64,000 nt of DNA from a virus, in the IMG/VR virus record IMGVR_UViG_3300024354_000016, positions 1 to 64,000 of that record; one strand, 5' to 3'. The notes beneath the pieces were generated by a model. The model saw nothing but the letters and a program-made list of their open reading frames with translations, ran no database searches and had not been told where the DNA came from. The position numbers and the translations under genes are program-made. Numbering within the stretch: the first letter of the stretch is position 1; every line of letters starts with the position of its first letter. Of this stretch, positions 33,674 to 42,165 are shown piece after piece.

Positions 33674-34090
33674 ATGAGCGATCTAAAGGAAAGATTCAAA
33701 TCTAGATGCCCCAGGAAGCTGGACAAACCAACAAACGAGTGGTGTCCACTGGCGGTGCTCAGACTTAAAACCTTGCGAGCCTCTAAGAAAGAACTCACTG
33801 AGGCTGAAGAGGCAGTTCTGCCAGGTTGTCCGTGGGCTATAGATGATCAACTTTCGGGATATTGCTGGTTCTCGTACGAGGCCAACCACATGCCGGAAAC
33901 CCCATCGTCAGATGTCGACATCGCAGCCATGCTGCACGTCTCCACTGACACCGTCAAGAAGACCGCTGAACGTGCCATCAATAAGTTGCAAGCCTGCCAA
34001 GCCATCAAGGAAATACGCGAGTCGCACAAAGACGAACCCGTCGTCGAGTCCTCATTTTCGCTAGATGATGAGACGGTCTATTGCGACTAG
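33674..34090 (+). CDS. Cys-rich helix-turn-helix protein (sigma region 4-like)
   Basis: 138 residues from ATG 33674, with GTATAAC about 30 nt upstream. A Cys-containing N-terminal module has NEWCPLAVLRLKTL and GCPWAIDDQLSGYCWF. A C-terminal HTH follows: SSDVDIAAMLHVSTDTVKKT and AERAINKLQ. This resembles small phage DNA-binding proteins with a sigma region 4-type helix. A regulator of late transcription is possible. It sits between a terminator and a homing endonuclease gene. The family name is not certain. Confidence 0.55.
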   Translation: MSDLKERFKSRCPRKLDKPTNEWCPLAVLRLKTLRASKKELTEAEEAVLPGCPWAIDDQLSGYCWFSYEANHMPETPSSDVDIAAMLHVSTDTVKKTAERAINKLQACQAIKEIRESHKDEPVVESSFSLDDETVYCD

Positions 34091-34125
34091 CAGTGTCGCT
34101 CTACAACGGTTAACTGTCGGATTTT

Positions 34126-34132
34126 GTATAAT
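34126..34132 (+). promoter_or_regulatory. promoter -10-like element GTATAAT
   Basis: TTTTGTATAATAAAT lies 33 nt upstream of the homing endonuclease ATG (34165), after the HTH gene. A TTAACT upstream is too close to serve as a normal -35. Confidence 0.5.
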
Positions 34133-34164
34133 AAATCTGGCTGTTTAGCTATTTGGAGGGTGAG

Positions 34165-35082
34165 ATGGCTGTTGATTTTAACGACTTCATAAAGCACACA
34201 AAAAGATCTGGTCAAGTAATAAAGAAATTCAAATGTTCTTGCGATAAGTGCGGCCTTGATAGAGGCTATCAACCTAAAAATAAAGTTTATAAACTTTGTC
34301 TGGATTGCGTAAGGTATTCGCCAGAATACATAGAAAAGCATCAAAAAGCCATAAAACAAACCAGATCTTCGCCGGAAAGTCGAGCAAAAACTATTGCTTA
34401 TAACGCGAAGAGATGGGAAGATTTTAGAATTGCCAAGACTTTACGAGATCGTACTGCAATATCAATAATTGAATCTAAAAAACTTACGCATTATCTTTAT
34501 GCACATTATCGCGTGGATAATGGTAAACTTTTCTACGTCGGCATCTCTTCAGAACACGGTCCTCAATTTAGGAGGTATTTAGTAAATAAAGGCAGAAACA
34601 CCAACTGGCACAAAACAGTAAACGAGGCGGGCGGCTGGTTCGTTAAAATAATAAAATGTTTCAACTCTAGGCAGGAACTAGAGCAAGCAGAAATAGCAAC
34701 CATCTGTCTGATGCGTTTTTTAAATATTCCAATTGTCAACATAGCGACAGGCGGTGGTCGAGGATCGCTGGGTCTAAAATGCAGACCAGAAACCATTGAG
34801 AAATTAAGAAAAGCGGCAACAGGTAAAAAGGCAACAGAATCGACTAGATTGCTTTTATCTCAAAAGTCAAAACAAATGTGGCAAAACCCAAATCATAAAA
34901 ATAAAATAAACTTAACGCCCGTAAATCGTAAATCTGTTGTTTGCTTAAATAACAATATGCGATTTGAGTCAGTTCATGCCGCCGCTAAATGGTTGAACGT
35001 TAAACCTGGGGTAATTTCATATTATGCTAAGAATGGAAAACCGTATAAAGGATTTAGGTTTTCTTACGCAGTAGAATCATAA
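34165..35082 (+). CDS. GIY-YIG homing endonuclease (free-standing)
   Basis: 305 residues. A zinc-ribbon-like N terminus (CSCDKCG ... CLDC) is followed by a GIY-YIG core: HYLYAHYRVDNGKLFYVGIS (109-128), the two strands with YLY and FYVGI. A conserved Arg-type helix (FRRYL) and Glu in ELEQAE come next, then NUMOD-type basic modules and a C-terminal HTH-like AAKWLNVKPGVISYYAKNGK. SD GGAGGGTGA. A+T content is higher than in flanking genes. It probably inserts between genes without an intron and spreads by cutting related phage genomes. Confidence 0.8.
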   Translation: MAVDFNDFIKHTKRSGQVIKKFKCSCDKCGLDRGYQPKNKVYKLCLDCVRYSPEYIEKHQKAIKQTRSSPESRAKTIAYNAKRWEDFRIAKTLRDRTAISIIESKKLTHYLYAHYRVDNGKLFYVGISSEHGPQFRRYLVNKGRNTNWHKTVNEAGGWFVKIIKCFNSRQELEQAEIATICLMRFLNIPIVNIATGGGRGSLGLKCRPETIEKLRKAATGKKATESTRLLLSQKSKQMWQNPNHKNKINLTPVNRKSVVCLNNNMRFESVHAAAKWLNVKPGVISYYAKNGKPYKGFRFSYAVES

Positions 35083-35106
35083 GAGTAATGAATTAAGGAT
35101 TTTACT

Positions 35107-36003
35107 ATGGCCACAAAATTTGATTCCTGTGCGACGAACGCGCTTCGGGATACGCAGTCAGAGATATTAGACATCCAAGGTGCTGATATTTCTGACCTAT
35201 TGGCGGGTCGCGGAATCGTCAACGACAACCATAGCAACAAACTGCCAGATGTCGTTGGTCGAATAACTGAAGCAAAGAAGATTTTCGGCCCAGAAGACTG
35301 CGAGAATGATAGGCATCGATATTATTGGAACAAAGTTAAATCGCCCTATATTTATGTTGCCGGTACGCTTTATGACGACGAAGATCATCGCTCCGCTAAG
35401 GCTGCAGCCGCGATCCTGAAGCACCAATTCCGCACCGACTCTCCTCTCAAACTAAAATGCTCAGTAGAAGGCGGCATCTTAGAAAGAGGAAAGAAAGATC
35501 CAAGAGTTCTAGCAAGAACCAAGATTAGGGGGCTAGCGCTCACATTTACGCCAGCAAATTCAAATACTTTGGTCGAAGGCCTTGATCTCGCCAAGTCTGC
35601 ACCAACCGCCGAAGAGATCGACCTCATCAAATCCTACGCGCCGCACGCTGTGATCAATGTTCCGGCCTTGATCGATCTTTCTCAAAGAACCTCGATCGCC
35701 AAGATCCGCGAGAACGTCGAGAAGATACACGAGACCGTCAGCGCTTTAAAAAAAAACAATAATTCGCCCGAGTCGTTAGATAAAGCCCTCACTGCCGGCT
35801 ACGGTGGGGCAGAGACGCCAAATCTTAGAGCCGGTGGATCTGTGCTTCAGACTGAATCTTTAGACCAAGGTCGATCATTCAGATATATAGATTGCCCCAA
35901 CTGCGGCAAGGAGCAGGTCTACATGGCGCACCAGACAAAGTGCCGATCATGCAACAAGAGCTTTCCATTTGACACGTTGACTAAGTTCTTCTTATCTAAG
36001 TGA
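35107..36003 (+). CDS. prohead protease with C-terminal zinc ribbon
   Basis: 298 residues. The capsid-maturation protease fold is visible as GRGIVNDNHS with catalytic-type His42, a middle SPYIYVAGTLYD with DEDH, CSVEGG with Ser119, and LALTFTPAN closing the core. Residues 224-252 hold DKALTAGYGG ... GGSVLQTESL, repeated in the capsid protein N terminus. The C terminus is a zinc ribbon (CPNCGKEQ, Cys263/266/279/282). The enzyme should cleave scaffold and capsid N termini inside the prohead. The gene order protease, scaffold, capsid agrees. Confidence 0.85.
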   Translation: MATKFDSCATNALRDTQSEILDIQGADISDLLAGRGIVNDNHSNKLPDVVGRITEAKKIFGPEDCENDRHRYYWNKVKSPYIYVAGTLYDDEDHRSAKAAAAILKHQFRTDSPLKLKCSVEGGILERGKKDPRVLARTKIRGLALTFTPANSNTLVEGLDLAKSAPTAEEIDLIKSYAPHAVINVPALIDLSQRTSIAKIRENVEKIHETVSALKKNNNSPESLDKALTAGYGGAETPNLRAGGSVLQTESLDQGRSFRYIDCPNCGKEQVYMAHQTKCRSCNKSFPFDTLTKFFLSK

Positions 36004-36041
36004 TCTTGGTATTATATACTGGTAACACTGGGCGGTAGGGT

Positions 36042-37679
36042 ATGGATTCGAACCTAAAAGCACTTCAAGAAATAAACGCTTTGGAGAAACAACTCCAAGA
36101 ATTTCAACTGCTTGTTAAGGCTCAAACCATGGGCCAACGTCTCAGGCAGATGAGCACGCAAACTGAGAGCGCGACACCGCAAGAAGCTGCACAGCCAAGA
36201 ATTTTCACTCCAGCTCAAGCACAGCCCGCCCGCGCCCCTTCGAAAGAACAACCAGCAGAATACAGTTCCCTAAGACAACCAAAAGCTCAGCGTCCCTTGC
36301 CCGAAGATTTGGCAAACCTGATACAGAATCACTACGCGGACGACGCAGAGCTAAAAGATCTGCACAATTTCCACCAGGAAGCAAACAACAGAATCAAGGA
36401 CAATCCCGGCGCCATTCCTGAAGAAGTGTTTGATACTGTAGAATCAAAAATGCATAGTCGTATAAAGGATTTAAAGGGAAAGCACGGCGAGATATCAAAA
36501 CAAGCCGCAGCAGCCATGGAGAATCATTCTTACGATCCTCAAATACAGGCTTTGCGCGATATGCATCAGGCGCACATTAAAAGTCTTAGTTCTGGCAGTT
36601 CAGACCACACTACCAACGATACTAAAAGATTAGAAAACGCAATAGTTGAACGTGCTAACTACCTCGAAAGTTTGACCCCTGAGCAAGCTAATCCATTCGC
36701 CGATATAAGACGCCGAATTGGCGGATCACCAAGCAACGAGATCGAACTCACGCCTAAAGATAAGAAAAAACTTAAGCGTTATGTTTCTCAGGGCGAAATG
36801 TCACCGATGCAAGTCGCTGCGAAGCAAGCTGAAAAATCGCAAATAAAAGATTATGTTCGCAGCTATTCCGGAGAGTCATCAGAGCAAGGTCTTTCCTTCC
36901 AACTGGCTGGCAAACCGATTATGGAAGCTTATGGTAAGTCCTCCGAGCGCCCTTCTAAAAGTAGACACTTCGTGCACTACGATGGAAAACCAGTGGGTGA
37001 AATAGAAGTGCATCACAAAGGTGCTTCAGGTGGAGAGCCTTATTTTAAAGTCAAGATGCACGAAAGACAAGATCTAGAAAACGAAGTCAAAACCGCTATT
37101 GCTGAGCATTTGAAGAGTCCAGAATTTAGACAGCAGATGAATGCTTACGATAAACCATCTAAAGAAATTGAAGAGATTGAAAAACTAAGACCAGAAAGAT
37201 CGCGCACGTCGACCATAGATGAATCTGATCCCGAAGCAGTAAGACGGGAACAAAAAGAACTTCGCGAAAATATTAAAGAATATCAAAAAGAGAGAGATCC
37301 AACCTCTGCTAATGTCACGCCTAAGGCGCCTCTTAAGGAGTTTAGTCGCGAGCAAGCTTTAGCGAGTCAACGCACTGCTGCCGCGCCAGCTGCTCCGCAA
37401 AAACAAAAGAAACAAATTTCTGAAGAAACTAAGAAATTAAGAAGTGAAATACCGAGTGTTAAAGCGGCAAAAGAAGCAGAACAACCAGGCGATCCACTTG
37501 ATCAACTGGTCAACCATCCAGATCCGGCGGTCAGAAATCAAGTCATAGATTCTTTTCTTCAGCACGGAAATCAGTCTGTGATTGAACGACTTTTAAGTCA
37601 CTCAGACGATGAGGTTGCGCAAAAAGCATTTAATCGTCTTAGGGAGTTAAAAAAGATTAATAAAGAAAAAGCAAAATAG
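36042..37679 (+). CDS. Gln/Ala-rich helical head-region protein with HEAT-like end
   Basis: 545 residues: a coiled-coil start (LKALQEINALEKQLQEFQLL), a Pro/Ala/Gln linker, several helical segments rich in His and charge, a beta island (SRHFVHYDGKPVGEIEVHHK), another linker (AAPAAPQKQKKQ), and a C terminus of two HEAT-like helical pairs (LVNHPDPAVRNQVIDSFLQH, LLSHSDDEVAQKAFNRLREL). It lies between protease and scaffold, so a minor head, internal or assembly factor is likely. No family is recognised. Confidence 0.6.
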   Translation: MDSNLKALQEINALEKQLQEFQLLVKAQTMGQRLRQMSTQTESATPQEAAQPRIFTPAQAQPARAPSKEQPAEYSSLRQPKAQRPLPEDLANLIQNHYADDAELKDLHNFHQEANNRIKDNPGAIPEEVFDTVESKMHSRIKDLKGKHGEISKQAAAAMENHSYDPQIQALRDMHQAHIKSLSSGSSDHTTNDTKRLENAIVERANYLESLTPEQANPFADIRRRIGGSPSNEIELTPKDKKKLKRYVSQGEMSPMQVAAKQAEKSQIKDYVRSYSGESSEQGLSFQLAGKPIMEAYGKSSERPSKSRHFVHYDGKPVGEIEVHHKGASGGEPYFKVKMHERQDLENEVKTAIAEHLKSPEFRQQMNAYDKPSKEIEEIEKLRPERSRTSTIDESDPEAVRREQKELRENIKEYQKERDPTSANVTPKAPLKEFSREQALASQRTAAAPAAPQKQKKQISEETKKLRSEIPSVKAAKEAEQPGDPLDQLVNHPDPAVRNQVIDSFLQHGNQSVIERLLSHSDDEVAQKAFNRLRELKKINKEKAK

Positions 37680-37738
37680 TTTTAATATGACTTTTACAGT
37701 ATAACTTTTGAGTTATTTGCTGCTTAACTATAGCAGCA

Positions 37739-37749
37739 TGATATATTGA
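37739..37749 (+). promoter_or_regulatory. TGATATATTGA element upstream of small virion-like gene
   Basis: The identical 11-mer lies at 62384-62394, also about 45 nt before a small virion-like gene. A hairpin GCTGC/GCAGC precedes it here. GTATAAC at 37699 is another candidate -10. Confidence 0.4.
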
Positions 37750-37791
37750 ACTACGAATGTTAGTGCATTCGATTTTAAGGAGAAAAGTGAG

Positions 37792-38175
37792 ATGAGCAAT
37801 CCAGTGCAAGTCCTCGACAAGATTAAGAGAAACCTCGACGCAGTTGGCGTTGCGGCTACTCGAAACGCAACCTCAGTCACCGCAGCTGGTTTGACCATCA
37901 GCTATGTTGACGCTTCCATCCAAAGCCCGATGGGCGGTGTGAACGGCGACACTTCGCCTTTCCTCGGCATCGGCATCGGCAACCCCGGCACGCTTAAGGT
38001 TAAAGGCGCTGCTGGTGAAAACTCTATCGCCGCCATTTTTGTGAATGCTTCCGACCTAGCAGTTCTAGCTTGCTGCGCCCGTTTTGCTAACGACGTCGTT
38101 GTCGAAGCTGGCGACACTGCTACTGAACTTGCTCGTCTTGCTGGCCACCCTGACCTTAAGATGATGGGCCAATAA
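37792..38175 (+). CDS. small hypothetical virion-like protein, 127 aa
   Basis: 127 residues, rich in Ala/Gly/Val with low charge (SYVDASIQSPMGGVNGD, FLGIGIGNPGTLKVKG). It has a strong SD (GGAGAAAAG) and a long upstream region with hairpins. Such small beta-rich proteins next to scaffold and capsid are often head decoration proteins. That role is inferred from position only. Confidence 0.55.
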   Translation: MSNPVQVLDKIKRNLDAVGVAATRNATSVTAAGLTISYVDASIQSPMGGVNGDTSPFLGIGIGNPGTLKVKGAAGENSIAAIFVNASDLAVLACCARFANDVVVEAGDTATELARLAGHPDLKMMGQ

Positions 38176-38194
38176 GGCTTAGGAGGCAACTACC

Positions 38195-38935
38195 ATGGAA
38201 AAGAATCTCGCTAAAAGTCTTACCGATCTTATCGACGAGACGCTTGCTGAGATCGAAGCTCTGAAGAAGAGCGATCGCTTTTCCGCGGAAGAGATTGAAC
38301 TGGATCACGGCGCAGACGGATCCACTGAAACTCACGCGGTCAGCAAAGCCGACGAAGAAGATGAGAAAGAAGAAGATAAAGAAGACGAAGAAGAAGAGCA
38401 CGAAGACGAAGCCAAAAAAGCAGAACACGCTTATAAAAAGGCAGAGGAAGAGTGCGAGAAAGCTGAAAAAGCTTACAAAGAAGCCATGAAAAAGCGTGAG
38501 ATGTGCAAAGCAGAACACGATAAACACATGGGCAAGGCCGACGAAGAAGACGAAGAAGAAGCTGAAAAAGCCGAAGGCGTCAACGAAATGGCCAAAGAAG
38601 ATAAAGAGAAGAAGATGAAAAAGATGGAGAAGAAGCTTGCCAAGTCAATCGAGGCTCGCGTCGCTCCTCTTGAAAGTCAAATCAGCCAAGTTCTCGAAGC
38701 TGTTAAGAAGCTCGCAGATGCTCCGGTTCCTGCTCGCGGCGCGACGTATAAAAACGTTCAGCCCCTAGCAAAAGGATCAGTCGAAGCTGAGCCGCTTAAC
38801 AAGTCTCAAGTTCTCGGCGAACTCATCACGCTAAAGAAATCAGGTAAGGAAGTTCCTACTGAGGATGTCCTCAAGGCAGAGATCGGATCCGCATCCGAGC
38901 TGCAAGAAATCGCAACCAAATACGGCATTAAGTAA
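38195..38935 (+). CDS. scaffold / prohead core protein
   Basis: 246 residues directly before the capsid gene. It has a helical N terminus, an extremely acidic Glu/Asp/Lys central region, helices with EARVAPLESQISQVLEAVKK, and a C-terminal helix-turn motif (KSQVLGELITLKKSGKEVPT). High charge and position are typical of scaffolds or core proteins that guide capsid assembly and are removed by the protease. It contains GVNEMAKED, matched at DNA level in the gene at 47586. SD AGGAGG. Confidence 0.75.
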   Translation: MEKNLAKSLTDLIDETLAEIEALKKSDRFSAEEIELDHGADGSTETHAVSKADEEDEKEEDKEDEEEEHEDEAKKAEHAYKKAEEECEKAEKAYKEAMKKREMCKAEHDKHMGKADEEDEEEAEKAEGVNEMAKEDKEKKMKKMEKKLAKSIEARVAPLESQISQVLEAVKKLADAPVPARGATYKNVQPLAKGSVEAEPLNKSQVLGELITLKKSGKEVPTEDVLKAEIGSASELQEIATKYGIK

Positions 38936-38953
38936 TAAGGGAGATAAGAGAAT

Positions 38954-40408
38954 ATGTATCAAGACGCACTTAATCAAATCATGCAAGGTCTGGAGCAAGG
39001 TCTCGTCTCCCAGGCTGAAGTCGAAAACCTCAACAAGGCTCTCAGCGCTGGCTACGGCTACGCTGGTCGCCCGACCGACCTCACCTACGGTGGCGTGATC
39101 CAAACGGAATCGCTGGAATCGACCCTTAAAGTCGTGACCTTCGATATGAAAAACCTGAAGCTGTGGCCTGCCCTCAGCATCGACAAAGCCTACAACCTGT
39201 TTGAGCAGTACAACCGTCTCGTCGGTTACGGCTCTGACGCTTCGCCTTACATCGGTGAAGGTGGCGCTGGCCAAGAAGAAGACTCCACGTACGTACGTGA
39301 CGGTCAAAGGATCGCCTTCTTCAGTAAGCGTCGTAAGGTGAGCCACCAGATGACCCTCGTCCGCACCTCTGTGGGCGACGTCGTTGCTCAGCAAGCAAAA
39401 GAAGGAACTATGGACCTTCTGAAAAACGTCGAGCGCGAACTCTACTGGGGTAACGCGCACTTCACCGACGCCACCGGTGCACAAACCGGCGCGACTGCTG
39501 ACCTTCCGGTCAACACCATCGCGATGTCTGGTCTGCTCCAGCAGATCCTCAAAGGTGACACCGACAGCCAATTCATCTCCAAGGACTTCCAAGGTTGGGG
39601 CGCTGAGTCCTCCTCGATCGTTCTTGACCTCGCCGGTGCAACCCTCGCTCAAGACGACATCGAGACCCTCGCTGTTAAAGCTCTTGAGAACTTCGGTTCG
39701 CCTACTCAGTTCCACGCTGAGCCAATCGTGATCTCCGCTTTCGTTCGTCAGTTCTATCCTCAGTTCCGCTCTGAGCCAGGTCTCAGCGGTCAAACTGTCG
39801 GCTACGACGTGTCGAAAGTGACCACGACCGCTGGCGCGATCGACCTCAAGCCAAACCTCTTCCTCCGTCCTCGTCAGCAGGTTCGCGCCTCTGCCGTGAA
39901 CGCCAATGCTCCTGGCGTTGCTGGTCTCAGCATCGCTGGAACTGCCGCTGGCGCAGGCTCCGACCTCGCCGCCGGTACGTACCACTACGCCTTGACGCTG
40001 TGCAATGACTTTGGTGAGTCTGCCCCAGTTCTCACCACTTCCGCTGTTACCGCCACCGCTGGCCAAAGCGTCACCATCGCGATCACGGGCGCCGTCCCCT
40101 CCAGCGTGAAGTACTTCAAGCTGTACCGTACCACCAACGGTGGAGCAGCTACGACCGCTCAGTTCATCGGCAACTACCGCCTCGGGATCTCCGCGATCGT
40201 CGACGCCGGTAAGAAGCGCCCAGGACTTGGCGAAGCTTTCTTGCTGGACCTCAGCTCTGAGTCGATGAAGTTCAAGCAACTTGCCCCTCTCGCAAAAATG
40301 AACCTGGCCGTCGTGACTACGGCTTTAGAGTTCCTTTTGCTCATGTACGGAGCGCTATTTGTTTACGCACCTCGCTTCCAAGGTGTTATGAAGAACGCTG
40401 GCAAGTAA
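38954..40408 (+). CDS. major capsid protein
   Basis: 484 residues. The C-rich, C/G-ending codons differ from the neighbours, which suits a highly expressed gene. The N-terminal part (27-54) has LNKALSAGYGYAGRP ... GGVIQTESL, shared with the protease. Then come an E-loop-like region (LKLWPALSIDKAYNLFEQYN, RKVSHQMTL), a P-domain, and an inserted Ig-like/beta segment around residues 320-420 (GTYHYALTLCNDFGESAPVL ... SVKYFKLYRTTNGG). HK97-type fold is expected. SD GGGAGA. The insertion may be a surface-exposed domain. A terminator follows. Confidence 0.88.
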   Translation: MYQDALNQIMQGLEQGLVSQAEVENLNKALSAGYGYAGRPTDLTYGGVIQTESLESTLKVVTFDMKNLKLWPALSIDKAYNLFEQYNRLVGYGSDASPYIGEGGAGQEEDSTYVRDGQRIAFFSKRRKVSHQMTLVRTSVGDVVAQQAKEGTMDLLKNVERELYWGNAHFTDATGAQTGATADLPVNTIAMSGLLQQILKGDTDSQFISKDFQGWGAESSSIVLDLAGATLAQDDIETLAVKALENFGSPTQFHAEPIVISAFVRQFYPQFRSEPGLSGQTVGYDVSKVTTTAGAIDLKPNLFLRPRQQVRASAVNANAPGVAGLSIAGTAAGAGSDLAAGTYHYALTLCNDFGESAPVLTTSAVTATAGQSVTIAITGAVPSSVKYFKLYRTTNGGAATTAQFIGNYRLGISAIVDAGKKRPGLGEAFLLDLSSESMKFKQLAPLAKMNLAVVTTALEFLLLMYGALFVYAPRFQGVMKNAGK

Positions 40409-40440
40409 GTTATTAAGATCACTGATTAAAGTGATACTGA

Positions 40441-40467
40441 GGGCACCCGTTATAGGGTGCCCTTTTT
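40441..40467 (+). terminator. rho-independent terminator after capsid gene
   Basis: GGGCACCC and GGGTGCCC form an 8-bp stem with loop GTTATA, followed directly by TTTTT. It closes the protease-scaffold-capsid transcript. Confidence 0.9.
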
Positions 40468-40538
40468 GTCTATCATTACACAAACAACGCACCTTATGTA
40501 AAGATTTCAACTTTAACAATATACTGACCGCTCTTCGT

Positions 40539-40545
40539 GTATAAT
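40539..40545 (+). promoter_or_regulatory. promoter -10-like element GTATAAT
   Basis: CGTGTATAAT lies 20 nt before the HNH-kinase gene, just after the capsid terminator, so a new transcription start here is likely. Confidence 0.5.
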
Positions 40546-40565
40546 AGACAAAGAGGGTTCTTTAT

Positions 40566-41759
40566 ATGCTAAATCGTGAACGTACAAAAGAAGTATTCGG
40601 ATACGACATCGATCCGTCAGTCCGCCGCCGCACGAACGCTGAGTTTGCATCCGCCAACAAAATCTCCAAGAAGAAACTAAAGGTGATCGATAATTGCCCA
40701 TCCTGCGGCGTCGAGCGAGTAATCACATTGCGCGCGTCGCGCAAAAACGCGCTGTGCTATAAGTGTCACCACAACCGACCAGAAATGATCAAGGCAAAGC
40801 GAAACCAAAGTAAGTTTGTCTCAGAAGAATCTAAAAGGAAGATGAGTGAAAGTCACTGGTCTAAACAAGGGATGGAGTCTCCCTTTAAAGGTCGGAAGCA
40901 CACTAAATCCGCCAAACGAAAACTATCTCAAGCGACTAAGGTCTGGTATCAGAATGCCCCCAAAGAAGAAGTTTTACGAAGAGCGATAAAGGCTTCGTGC
41001 ACTGTTCGTAGTATTGAGGTTGAAGATTTTGATGGATGGGCTGTTGAGGGGCAGCGCAAAGAACGAAGCTCACCAGAATATAAAGCTTTTGAGATCGCTG
41101 TTTTACAGCGCGATAAAAATAGGTGCACAGCGCCCGCCTGCATAGTTAAGCGTAAAAGCAACTTAACCGTTCATCATAAAGACGGCTTCCACTGGTGCGT
41201 CGAGCGTAGATTTGACGTAAGCAATGGCGTCACGCTATGCCACGCACATCATAAAGAGTTTCATGACGAGTACGGTCGACGCGAAAACACCGAGGCGCAG
41301 TTCGATGAATGGATAGCAAGGATGCGCGCGAACTACAGCGCACCAGTCAGGTTGATTATCGTGTGCGGGCCTTCTGGCAGCGGAAAATCATGGGTCTGCA
41401 ATCAGCTCTCAGACCATTATTCCTACGTGTCCTTTGACAAGGTGCCCAAGGAACAGCACCTCCTGAAGGTAATGCAGCTCGCGAGTCAATGCCCAGACAA
41501 ACCAGTACTTTATGATCCATTTAGAAAGGCGTCGACTATATTCTCTAGATACAGCCAAGTTTGGCCATGCGAACTTATCGCGATAGATGAATCGTTAGAC
41601 ACGATCTGCGAGAGAATAGCGAGTCGCGGCGGGGTCCCAGACCGCGACGAGATAGCGAAGGCCGTAAAGCGCCACAGATCTACGGTCGCCAAATCTCATT
41701 TTTCTGGAACATCAGCTGAGGTTTTAAACTATCTACGTTCTCTCTACCCCAAAGTATAA
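40566..41759 (+). CDS. HNH homing endonuclease fused to a P-loop kinase-like domain
   Basis: 397 residues. An N-terminal zinc-ribbon-like segment (CPSCGVERV ... CYKCHH) and a NUMOD3-type SPFKGRKHTKSAKRK lead to the HNH core VLQRDKNRCTAPAC, LTVHHKDGFHWC and GVTLCHAHHKEFH. From residue 260 a second domain starts with IIVCGPSGSGKSWVC (P-loop 268-275), then SFDKVPKE and an Arg-rich lid, as in polynucleotide/nucleoside kinases (AAA_33-like). Nuclease plus kinase in one chain suggests break generation or end-healing. Alternatively the kinase was captured by a homing gene. It is located after the capsid gene, with its own promoter-like box. Confidence 0.82.
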   Translation: MLNRERTKEVFGYDIDPSVRRRTNAEFASANKISKKKLKVIDNCPSCGVERVITLRASRKNALCYKCHHNRPEMIKAKRNQSKFVSEESKRKMSESHWSKQGMESPFKGRKHTKSAKRKLSQATKVWYQNAPKEEVLRRAIKASCTVRSIEVEDFDGWAVEGQRKERSSPEYKAFEIAVLQRDKNRCTAPACIVKRKSNLTVHHKDGFHWCVERRFDVSNGVTLCHAHHKEFHDEYGRRENTEAQFDEWIARMRANYSAPVRLIIVCGPSGSGKSWVCNQLSDHYSYVSFDKVPKEQHLLKVMQLASQCPDKPVLYDPFRKASTIFSRYSQVWPCELIAIDESLDTICERIASRGGVPDRDEIAKAVKRHRSTVAKSHFSGTSAEVLNYLRSLYPKV

Positions 41760-41788
41760 CAATATTGCCCATATATTCGAGGACCACC

Positions 41789-42163
41789 ATGGCTTTACTA
41801 AACTTCTCTGGATCTGTAGTAAAAGGTACGCCAACAACATTGACTCTGGATAAATCTGCCTTATCTGCGCTTGCGCCAGTGGCCACGGATCTTTACTGGA
41901 CCGTTGACGCCAACATCAGCAGAGTCGTCGCACATTACTCCTCTGACGAGGGCAATCAGAGAAAGATTCTAACGTTCGACTATTCGCCGGCGGCACCGGA
42001 AGCATCGCTTTCGCTCAGTTTGCGTGCGAGATCTGTATATTCTTTAGATATGCTAGTTCTGGTTGACTTCGACGGTGGAACTCTAACCCTGACCAGGGAG
42101 ACGTTGGCTAGTTTGCTGCCAAACATCTCTGCTTTAGATTTCTCCGCCTCAGATCCTGAGTGA
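41789..42163 (+). CDS. hypothetical beta-rich virion protein
   Basis: 124 residues from ATG 41789 (GAGG 5-6 nt upstream; TTG 41765 is possible). Ser/Thr/Leu-rich, with ISRVVAHYSSDEGNQRKILT and LSLSLRARSVYSLDMLVLVDF. It looks like a small structural protein between the HNH-kinase gene and the metalloprotease-like gene. No family is recognised. Confidence 0.55.
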   Translation: MALLNFSGSVVKGTPTTLTLDKSALSALAPVATDLYWTVDANISRVVAHYSSDEGNQRKILTFDYSPAAPEASLSLSLRARSVYSLDMLVLVDFDGGTLTLTRETLASLLPNISALDFSASDPE

Positions 42164-42165
42164 TC

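Noticed and set aside
38840-40279. 479-codon open frame antisense to the capsid gene
   Set aside because: It arises from the biased third-position C of the capsid gene. It has no SD, an unlikely composition, and lies entirely opposite a convincing gene.
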